A stretch of 64,000 bases of DNA, from NCBI RefSeq assembly GCF_900109735.1, contig NZ_FOAS01000004.1, positions 62,001 through 126,000 on the forward strand, in the 5' to 3' direction. The DNA is from Atopomonas hussainii (GTDB taxonomy: Bacteria > Pseudomonadota > Gammaproteobacteria > Pseudomonadales > Pseudomonadaceae). The notes under the pieces were generated by a model, which worked only from the letters and a program-made list of their open reading frames with translations, was not told the origin of the DNA and made no database searches. Below are positions 37,832 to 43,854 of the stretch, in pieces. Position 1 is the stretch's first letter. Every line of letters begins with the position of its first letter. Both the position numbers and the translations under genes were made by a program.

Positions 37832-38329
37832 GTGTCGAAGAAGCGTAAGACGATGCACAAGGACTATGTGCTGCACCCTAGATACGGGGATAAACCGTTG
37901 TATTCAGGGCTATCCGTGAGCATTGAGAAACTACTCGACGCTCACTGGAGCCTTGCCGGCAGTACGTTCTTTCCTGAAACGGCTATCAAAGCAAACATCG
38001 AGAAGCAAAACTACTCGACCTTTCCCAGAAGCTATTACGTTGACGTTGAGAAACGCTGCGCCCAGTGCAACCGCTGGTTTATCTTCTTTGCTCAAGAGCA
38101 GAAGTTTTGGTTTGAAGAGCTTGGCTTCTACATAGACGCTGAGTGCACAAAGTGCGTGGACTGTAGAAAGAAAGAGCAATCGATAAAGCAGCTGCTTAAC
38201 CTGTATGCGACGCTCGTCAAAACCGAGAATCGTAGCAGCGAACAAACCCAGCAATTGAAGCATGTCGCCTTAGAATTACTGCAGTTGGGCTACATCAAAG
38301 ACAGCCGAAAAATTGACCAAATCAGCTAA
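37832..38329 (+). CDS. Zinc-ribbon-domain protein of unknown function
   Basis: The protein has up to 165 residues. Its central region starts KRCAQCNRWFIFFAQEQKFW and continues to CTKCVDCRKKEQ. The two Cys-x2-Cys pairs and the FA-x-EQK-x-WF-x-E pattern match the probable zinc-ribbon family often named zf-trcl. The function is unknown; such domains usually bind nucleic acid or protein. Translation may start at GTG 37832 or, equally well, at ATG 37853; neither has a strong ribosome binding site. Counted over five full lines its G+C is about 49 percent, against about 60 percent or more in the neighbours. That suggests later acquisition between dapD and csdA. Confidence 0.8.
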   Translation: MSKKRKTMHKDYVLHPRYGDKPLYSGLSVSIEKLLDAHWSLAGSTFFPETAIKANIEKQNYSTFPRSYYVDVEKRCAQCNRWFIFFAQEQKFWFEELGFYIDAECTKCVDCRKKEQSIKQLLNLYATLVKTENRSSEQTQQLKHVALELLQLGYIKDSRKIDQIS

Positions 38330-38377
38330 TCCTCCAGCCCACTGCAGGCGCTAACGCACAGCGAGCACTGAATCACG

Positions 38378-39568
38378 ATGTGGCATAACGACTTCCCCGC
38401 GCTGGCCGCCTTGGCCGCGCGGGGCATCACCTACTTAGACAGTGCCGCCACCGCGCAAAAGCCGGCGGCGCTGTTGCTTGCGCTACAGACTTATCTCAGC
38501 CAAGGCGCCGCCAATGTGCACCGCGCCGGCTATCGGCTGGCCGATGAAGTGACCAGCGCCTTTGAAGCCTGCCGCGATGACGTGGCCGCCTTTATTGGCG
38601 CGGCTCAGCGCGACGAGATCGTCTTCACCCGCAGCGCTACCGAGGCCTTTAACCTGCTGGCTTACGGCCTGGAGGCGCAGATTAACGCTGGTGACGAGCT
38701 GCTGCTCAGCCCGCTGGAACACCACGCCAACCTGCTGCCGTGGCAACAACTGGCGGCACGCCGGGGCGCCAAACTAGTTTGGCTACCGATCAGCGCCAGC
38801 GGGCATATCGACATGGCCGCCGCCAGCGCGCTGTTTACCCCGCGCACTAAGCTCTTGGCCGTTACCCAGCTATCTAACGTGCTCGGCACGCTACAGCCGG
38901 TGCGCGAGTTGTGTACGCTGGCCGCACAGCACGGCGCGTTGTCGGTGGTCGATGGCGCGCAGGGTGTCGTGCACAGCAGCGTCGATGTGCGCGCCTTGGA
39001 CTGCGACTTTTATGTGTTCTCGGCGCACAAGCTGTACGGGCCAGATGGCCTCGGCGTGCTGTATGGTCGCCACCATCTGCTCAACCAACTACCGCCGTGG
39101 CAATTCGGCGGTGAGATGGTGCTACAGGTCAGCCGCGATAGCGCCAGCTTTCAAGCCGCGCCGCTGCGCTTTGAGGCCGGCACCCCGCCGATCAGTGCCG
39201 TACTCGCCCTGCGCGCCAGCTTGGCGTATCTGCGCACGCTGGATCGCAGCGCCGTGGCCGCTCACGAAGCGCTGCTGCTGCAACAACTGAAAACCGGCCT
39301 CGACCAACGCGCCGGCGTGCGCCGTTTGGGCGACAGCGATGCTGCGCTGGTGTCGTTTGTCGTCGATGGTGTACACCACGCCGACCTTGCGCAGTTATTG
39401 GATGAGCAAGGCATCGCCGTGCGCAGTGGCCAACACTGCGCGCACCCGCTCATGGCTACCTTGGGCGTGGCCGGCAGCACGCGCGTCTCCCTAGGCTTGT
39501 ACAGCCAAGCCGCCGACCTTGAGCGTTTTTTCACCGCGCTGGATAACGCCTTGGCGCTACTGCAATAG
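38378..39568 (+). CDS. csdA: Cysteine desulfurase, CsdA/SufS class
   Basis: This group II cysteine desulfurase takes sulfur from cysteine as an enzyme persulfide for iron-sulfur clusters or other sulfur transfer. The 396-residue PLP protein has EHHANLLPW, the cofactor lysine Lys218 in SAHKLYGPDG, and the persulfide cysteine Cys354 in RSGQHCAHP. It is followed 11 bases later by a SufE-type acceptor gene. No sufBCD genes are present, so the pair resembles the CsdA-CsdE system more than a SUF operon. P. aeruginosa PA3667 sits at the same place. Confidence 0.92.
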   Translation: MWHNDFPALAALAARGITYLDSAATAQKPAALLLALQTYLSQGAANVHRAGYRLADEVTSAFEACRDDVAAFIGAAQRDEIVFTRSATEAFNLLAYGLEAQINAGDELLLSPLEHHANLLPWQQLAARRGAKLVWLPISASGHIDMAAASALFTPRTKLLAVTQLSNVLGTLQPVRELCTLAAQHGALSVVDGAQGVVHSSVDVRALDCDFYVFSAHKLYGPDGLGVLYGRHHLLNQLPPWQFGGEMVLQVSRDSASFQAAPLRFEAGTPPISAVLALRASLAYLRTLDRSAVAAHEALLLQQLKTGLDQRAGVRRLGDSDAALVSFVVDGVHHADLAQLLDEQGIAVRSGQHCAHPLMATLGVAGSTRVSLGLYSQAADLERFFTALDNALALLQ

Positions 39569-39578
39569 GAACCGTGCC

Positions 39579-39989
39579 ATGAGCCTGCCCGCCGCCGCAC
39601 AACAAGTGCTTAACCTGCTGCAACAATCGCCCGGCTTCGAAGGCCGTAACCGCGCCCTGCTGCAACTGGGCAACCAGCTGCCCAGCTTTGCCAGCGAGCA
39701 ACGTAACGACGAAGACCTCGTGCCCGGTTGCGACAGCCAAGTCTGGCTACGTTGCGAACGCCACGCAGAAACCCTGCAGTTCAGCGCCAGCAGCGACGCC
39801 CGCCTAATTCGCGGCCTGCTCGCCTGCCTGCTGCTGCGCGCTAATGGCTTAACAGCCGCCGAACTGGCCCTCTTAGATTGGCCCGACTGGCTAACCCAGC
39901 TCGGCCTAAAACAACAGCTCAGCCCTTCGCGGGCCAATGGCTTAAATGCCGTAGTGCAGCGGATGCTGTTGCTTAGCCAAGCGATTTAG
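39579..39989 (+). CDS. SufE/CsdE-family sulfur acceptor protein
   Basis: SufE-type proteins accept sulfur from the partner desulfurase and stimulate it. The 136-residue protein has the acceptor cysteine at residue 51 in VPGCDSQVWL, the same number as in E. coli SufE. AGGAA precedes the ATG at 39579, which starts MSLPAAAQQVLNLL. It lies 11 bases after csdA. Its TAG stop shares two bases with the TAA stop of the convergent VOC-fold gene. Confidence 0.92.
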   Translation: MSLPAAAQQVLNLLQQSPGFEGRNRALLQLGNQLPSFASEQRNDEDLVPGCDSQVWLRCERHAETLQFSASSDARLIRGLLACLLLRANGLTAAELALLDWPDWLTQLGLKQQLSPSRANGLNAVVQRMLLLSQAI

Positions 39990-40384
39990 TTGTCTTTCCA
40001 CACCTCACGCTGAATCACCACCCGATAGCCGTCCACATCCTCAAAGGTTTTGCCCTGCACATCCCAATACGGGTTAAACGAGGCCACGGGAGTAAAACCG
40101 GCGGCCTCCATCGCGGCGCAGCGGCTCTGCCACTCGGCTTCATCCGGCACGTAGAACACCAGTAGATTGTCTTGCGTCGGTGCTCTGCCCACGTGGTGGC
40201 CGTGGCAGTGGGTAAATTCCAGATGCACGCTGTGCGATTTCAGGCCGAGGATGGCGCCGTCGAAGCCTTGATGATCGGCAAAGCTGGCCAGCACCTGATA
40301 ACCCAAGCCTTGGCAGTACATCGCCACAAGCTGCTCAAGATGATCGGTAGGTCTGGCGACGCGCAGGATGTGCGAACGCTCCAT
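39986..40384 (-). CDS. VOC-fold (glyoxalase/bleomycin-resistance-like) protein
   Basis: The 132-residue protein has the paired beta-alpha-beta-beta-beta layout of the vicinal-oxygen-chelate superfamily. It includes RVARPTDHLEQLVAMYCQGL at the start, HLEFTHCHGHH in the middle and FEDVDGYRVVIQ at the end. The metal-binding positions cannot be assigned with certainty. The substrate is unknown; VOC proteins include glyoxalases, dioxygenases and resistance proteins. AAGGAG precedes the ATG at 40384. A longer in-frame reading would translate the tandem-repeat tract upstream and is unlikely. Confidence 0.85.
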   Translation of the reverse strand: MERSHILRVARPTDHLEQLVAMYCQGLGYQVLASFADHQGFDGAILGLKSHSVHLEFTHCHGHHVGRAPTQDNLLVFYVPDEAEWQSRCAAMEAAGFTPVASFNPYWDVQGKTFEDVDGYRVVIQREVWKDN

Positions 40385-40405
40385 GTTGTTGCTCCTTCTA
40401 TTACG

Positions 40406-40441
40406 CCAGTTGTTGCGCCTGTTCTTGTGCCTGTTGTTGCG
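40406..40441. repeat. Three 12-base tandem repeats
   Basis: Three imperfect copies of CCNGTTNTTGNG (plus strand) lie head to tail between the winged-helix gene and the VOC-fold gene, ending 21 bases before the VOC start codon. On the minus strand they read as CAACAACNGG-like units. They may be a slippage-prone spacer, and a length change would alter the distance to the VOC ribosome binding site only slightly. Confidence 0.6.
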
Positions 40442-40443
40442 CT

Positions 40444-40740
40444 TTAGGGGTAATCCAGCACCGCTTTTATCTGCGCCAAATTGGCTTTTATCCACTTGGG
40501 GTTAATCGCACCCCAGTCGCGAATCACATAGGCGCCAATATGGTTCGGCGCGCCGGGGGTTTGCGCAAACTCGCAGACAATATCCAGCTCGGCCAGAGCG
40601 CTTAAGGTGTCCTGCGCGGTGCGCCGCGGCATGCCGGTGGCGTCCATCAGCGCGGGAATGCTCGCCACACCTTGCTCGATTAACCACGCCACATAGAGGC
40701 GGCGGTAGTAGCTGGTTTTGGTTTTGCTCACGGCGGTCAT
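40444..40740 (-). CDS. Small winged-helix DNA-binding protein
   Basis: The 98-residue protein has a predicted helix-turn-helix in ASIPALMDATGMPRRTAQDTL, followed by ALAELDIVCEF as a wing strand. The C-terminal segment is basic and tryptophan-containing. It resembles the single-domain winged-helix family Pfam calls HTH_43, but I recognise it only from general pattern. It has no sensor domain. It lies between the AraC gene and the VOC-fold gene on the same strand, so it might regulate neighbours, though no target is apparent. The ribosome binding site is weak. Confidence 0.75.
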   Translation of the reverse strand: MTAVSKTKTSYYRRLYVAWLIEQGVASIPALMDATGMPRRTAQDTLSALAELDIVCEFAQTPGAPNHIGAYVIRDWGAINPKWIKANLAQIKAVLDYP

Positions 40741-40903
40741 AGCGGGGCACTCATTTTAAAGATGGGCAAATTAGCGGGGAGGCGTTGAGTAAACGGCGAA
40801 CGGTGCCAGCGCAAGGCGCACGGAGCGCAGCAAGCGAGACATACCGCACTGGTAGGCGAGTTTGCGAGCACCGCGCAACGCAGTGATGGGGCCGTGCCGG
40901 CAT
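40741..40903. other. 163-base gap with repetitive GCGCA/GCGAG-rich sequence
   Basis: The gap between the winged-helix and AraC genes contains no convincing gene. It is rich in short related words (GCGCAAGG, GCGCACGG, GCGCAGC, AAGCGAG, TTGCGAGC) and shows partial inverted symmetry between CGGTGCCAGC and GGGCCGTGCCGGC. It resembles decayed dispersed intergenic repeats seen in pseudomonads, but no second copy is visible in this window. Confidence 0.3.
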
Positions 40904-41926
40904 TTAATCAGCGTCTCCCCTCTCGCGGTAATCACTGGGGTTCTTCCCCGTCCACTGCTTGAAGGCACGGCGAAAATTGCTCGCATCGCTAAAGCCCAGC
41001 AAGGCGGCAATCTCGTGCAGCGGCAGGCGGGTTTCTAAGTATTGCAGTGCCAAGCTGCGGCGTACGTCATCGAGCACTTGCTGGTAGCTGGTGCCTTCGC
41101 TGCTTAAGTGGCGGCGCAGGGTACGGCCACTGGTGTGCAGCGCCTGTGCAGCATCTTCGAGTGAGGGGAAATCGCCGGGGCGCGCCAGCAATAGGCGGCG
41201 TACGCGGCTGAGTAAGCCATCGCCGACATCCAGCTTGGCCAGCAGCGCCTCGCATTGGCGCTCGCACATTTGCACCGTGGCGGGGTTGGCCAAGGCCATG
41301 GGGCGCTTTAGGTAATGGGCAGGCAAGCTCAAGGCATCCCACGGCTGATCAAAGCTCACCGCCGGGCCAAAAATGGCTTGATATTGCTCGGCATGCGCAG
41401 GTTTTGGGTGACTAAAAGCCAGCTGGTGGCCACTGATTTTTTCGCCCAACAAAAACTCGGCAATGCTGAATAAGCTGGCAAACAGTGCCTCAACGGCAAA
41501 GGTGGCCAATGGCCCCAGCGGTATCGACTGCTTGGCCTGCAACACCACCGGCGCGTGCGGGTCGGTGGCCGGCAGCAGCTCCAACTCATAAGCCAGCCCA
41601 AGCACTTTGTAATAACGCAGGGCGAAGTGCAGCGCTTGCTCTAAGTCGCGACTGGCCATCACCGCATAGCCGAGCATGCCGTGGCTCGACACATTCAAGT
41701 GCCGACCAAAAGCCAAGCCCAGCCCGGGGCTATCGCTACGGCTGATCGCCTCGGCCACCATGTAGCTGAAGTCGATAAAGCTTAAGCGCCCTTCGGGATT
41801 GGCCAACAGCGCTGGGCTCACCTTGCCCAAGCGGCACAAGGCGCCGGCATCCACGCCACGCTCCTCGGCCACTTGCAGCAAAGCTTGCACGTAGCTGGTG
41901 GGCACTAACTCGGTAGTGGCAGTCAT
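40904..41926 (-). CDS. AraC-family regulator with arabinose-binding-like N-terminal domain
   Basis: The roughly 340-residue protein has an N-terminal ligand domain of the OruR/ArgR-like AraC subgroup, with the QALLQVAEERGVDAGALCRL start. Two C-terminal helix-turn-helices follow, the second containing IAALLGFSDASNFRRAFKQW and ending TGKNPSDYRER. I chose the ATG at 41926; one four codons upstream is as plausible, and the open frame continues further without family similarity. It is divergent from a predicted metal-dependent hydrolase, a pairing common in pseudomonads, so it probably controls that gene. The effector is unknown. Confidence 0.88.
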   Translation of the reverse strand: MTATTELVPTSYVQALLQVAEERGVDAGALCRLGKVSPALLANPEGRLSFIDFSYMVAEAISRSDSPGLGLAFGRHLNVSSHGMLGYAVMASRDLEQALHFALRYYKVLGLAYELELLPATDPHAPVVLQAKQSIPLGPLATFAVEALFASLFSIAEFLLGEKISGHQLAFSHPKPAHAEQYQAIFGPAVSFDQPWDALSLPAHYLKRPMALANPATVQMCERQCEALLAKLDVGDGLLSRVRRLLLARPGDFPSLEDAAQALHTSGRTLRRHLSSEGTSYQQVLDDVRRSLALQYLETRLPLHEIAALLGFSDASNFRRAFKQWTGKNPSDYRERGDAD

Positions 41927-41990
41927 GCCGAGACGCATGGCTAACTCGCTATTTGGCCAGATATGACTTAAATAATGGCTGAAGATCACC

Positions 41991-42019
41991 TTGTCCGACA
42001 ACCCAACCCGGCGGATAGT
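41991..42019 (+). promoter_or_regulatory. Predicted promoter of the metal-dependent hydrolase gene
   Basis: TTGTCC and GATAGT are separated by 17 bases, with transcription expected to start about 20 bases before the ATG. It lies in the divergent region shared with the AraC gene, so AraC binding is likely nearby. No clear operator repeats were found. Confidence 0.35.
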
Positions 42020-42045
42020 CAATGCACAAACCCAAGGAGGATCGC

Positions 42046-42885
42046 ATGACGAACCCCACTTACCTGACCATTGCACCACGCCGCTTAGATGCCCCGCTGC
42101 CTGAGCCCCTGCCGCGCTATTGGCACAGCGGTAGTGCATTCAAGAGCCATTTCTTCAATGCCATGTCGGTGTTATTCCCCAAGGGCGAGCGTTTTTTCAT
42201 CGACTCGGTACGGCATTTTCGTAAGAGCGCCGATGGCACTGAGCTGGCCGAACAGATTCGTGGTTTTATTGGCCAAGAAGCGCACCACAGCAACGAGCAC
42301 ATTCAGTACAACGAGCGTCTCAAAGCCCAAGGCTACGACATTGATAGCCTCGAAAATGCACTCGGCAAGCGTCTGCGTTTTGTGCAGAAGCACTTCTCCG
42401 CCAAGCGCCAGTTGGCCGCCACCGTTGGCGTTGAGCACCTGACCGCCATCATGGCCGATGCCTTGCTGAAAAACCCGCAGTGGATGGCCGGCGCCGATCC
42501 AGCGCTACGCCGCCTATGGCACTGGCATGCCCTGGAAGAAACCGAGCACAAAGCCGTGGCCTTCGACCTGTATCGCCTGATTGGCGGCGGCGAAACCCGA
42601 CGCCGCGTGCTGATGGCGGAGATCACCCTGTTCTTTATCTACGACGTGACCAAGAACCTGCTGCACATGCTCAAGCGCGATGGTCTGTTGTGGAATTGGG
42701 CGACGTGGAAAGAAGGCTGGCAGTTTCTATGGGGCCGCGACGGCGTGCTCAAGCCGTTGATCCGCCCTTATCTGGACTACTACCGGCGCGGTTTTCATCC
42801 GTGGGACCACGACAACCGCGAGCTGATGCATCAATACCAAGCGAAGTTCGCCAGCGCCCCCGGCGCGCTGCCAGCCACCGCGTAA
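42046..42885 (+). CDS. Predicted metal-dependent hydrolase (COG3687 type)
   Basis: The 279-residue protein matches the predicted metal-dependent hydrolase family Pfam calls Metal_hydrol. It has repeated Glu/His motifs in QEAHHSNEHIQYN, VEHLTAIMAD and HWHALEETEHKAVAF. Their spacing resembles a diiron carboxylate helical bundle more than a classical hydrolase, so the real chemistry could be oxidative. A perfect AAGGAGG lies before the ATG at 42046. Hydrophobic stretches such as EITLFFIYDVT suggest membrane association. Its divergent AraC neighbour is its likely regulator. The substrate is unknown. Confidence 0.85.
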   Translation: MTNPTYLTIAPRRLDAPLPEPLPRYWHSGSAFKSHFFNAMSVLFPKGERFFIDSVRHFRKSADGTELAEQIRGFIGQEAHHSNEHIQYNERLKAQGYDIDSLENALGKRLRFVQKHFSAKRQLAATVGVEHLTAIMADALLKNPQWMAGADPALRRLWHWHALEETEHKAVAFDLYRLIGGGETRRRVLMAEITLFFIYDVTKNLLHMLKRDGLLWNWATWKEGWQFLWGRDGVLKPLIRPYLDYYRRGFHPWDHDNRELMHQYQAKFASAPGALPATA

Positions 42886-42906
42886 CCCCAGCAACAACAG
42901 CGCCAC

Positions 42907-42947
42907 ACCCGACTTTGCGCAGGAGCGCAGGCTGCGCCAAGTCGGGT
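42907..42947 (+). terminator. Long hairpin downstream of the hydrolase gene
   Basis: ACCCGACTT and AAGTCGGGT form a nine-pair outer stem. After one mismatch, GCGCAG and CTGCGC add six pairs around a nine-base loop. It begins 22 bases after the hydrolase stop. No T-run follows, so it may be a processing or stability element or an inefficient terminator. Confidence 0.45.
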
Positions 42948-42981
42948 AAGCTTTGCGCTGGTCTCTGCTAGCTCTATCACC

Positions 42982-43839
42982 ATGCGCCCACTTGCTACCG
43001 CACTACTCAGTATCGGCTTTAGTCTTTGTCTTGCTCTGGGCAACCCCGTGTGGGCTGCCGACATTTGGTATCTGGGGCAGAAAATTCCCGATCCGCAGCA
43101 ACCATGGCGCGCCAGTGATTACGCCTTGCTGCAGAAAGCCTTAAAGCAAATTGACCTGTCCCAGCCCGACGCTCTGCCGCGACGCAGCGGCCAATACACC
43201 GGGGCGATTTATCGTCGTTTGATCAGCGAAGAAAACTTCCGCTACCAGCTCAACATTTACCTGCCGCTGGAGCTACGCCAGCTCGAAGCACAGGCCATGC
43301 TGGAGCAACTCAAAGAGCTGATGCGCGTGTACTTTAACTTTCGCGCCAAGTTGCAGCCTTACGGCAGCGAAGCCCTGGGCTTGATGAGTTATTCGCTGCG
43401 CCAGCAAGCCGTGCAGTTCACCTTAACGGTGGAATACTGGACCACGCTGGCGAAGAACGAGCAGCAAAACCCCGCGCGCTTACAAGGCTTGGCCGAAACC
43501 AAACAAGGCGCGGCCATGCTCACCAGCAGCGCCTTGGATTACCTAGCCCTGACCAGCCAATTTGGCCATCACGATTTAGCGCTGTACGCCAACGAACTGG
43601 CCGCGCTGATGCCTGAGCTGTATGTGCATTTAGATATCGAAGCCCGCGACGAGCTACGCACGCGCCTCACCACGCTGGCCAGCGATCACCCGCTGCCGCC
43701 GGTAAAAACCGCCTTGGCTGACTTACTGCCCGTGCTGCAAGTGGTGGAGACAGATCTGCGGGACAAAAGCGCGCAGCCATTGGCTGACGAGCCGGCGCCC
43801 AAGCCCAACCTGAACCTAAAGTTCGAGCCGGACTTTTAA
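42982..43839 (+). CDS. Exported protein of unknown function
   Basis: I do not recognise this 285-residue protein. It has a convincing signal peptide of about 25 residues ending NPVWA before ADIW, so it should reach the periplasm or beyond. The mature part is mostly helical and rich in leucine, alanine and glutamine. It lacks cysteines, known catalytic motifs and a lipobox. The C-terminus is proline- and lysine-rich. It lies 96 bases after the metal-dependent hydrolase gene, beyond a hairpin. It converges with the MalT-like gene, leaving only 15 bases between stops. No functional link to either neighbour is evident. Confidence 0.75.
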   Translation: MRPLATALLSIGFSLCLALGNPVWAADIWYLGQKIPDPQQPWRASDYALLQKALKQIDLSQPDALPRRSGQYTGAIYRRLISEENFRYQLNIYLPLELRQLEAQAMLEQLKELMRVYFNFRAKLQPYGSEALGLMSYSLRQQAVQFTLTVEYWTTLAKNEQQNPARLQGLAETKQGAAMLTSSALDYLALTSQFGHHDLALYANELAALMPELYVHLDIEARDELRTRLTTLASDHPLPPVKTALADLLPVLQVVETDLRDKSAQPLADEPAPKPNLNLKFEPDF

Positions 43840-43854
43840 GCCCGTAGCAGCCGG

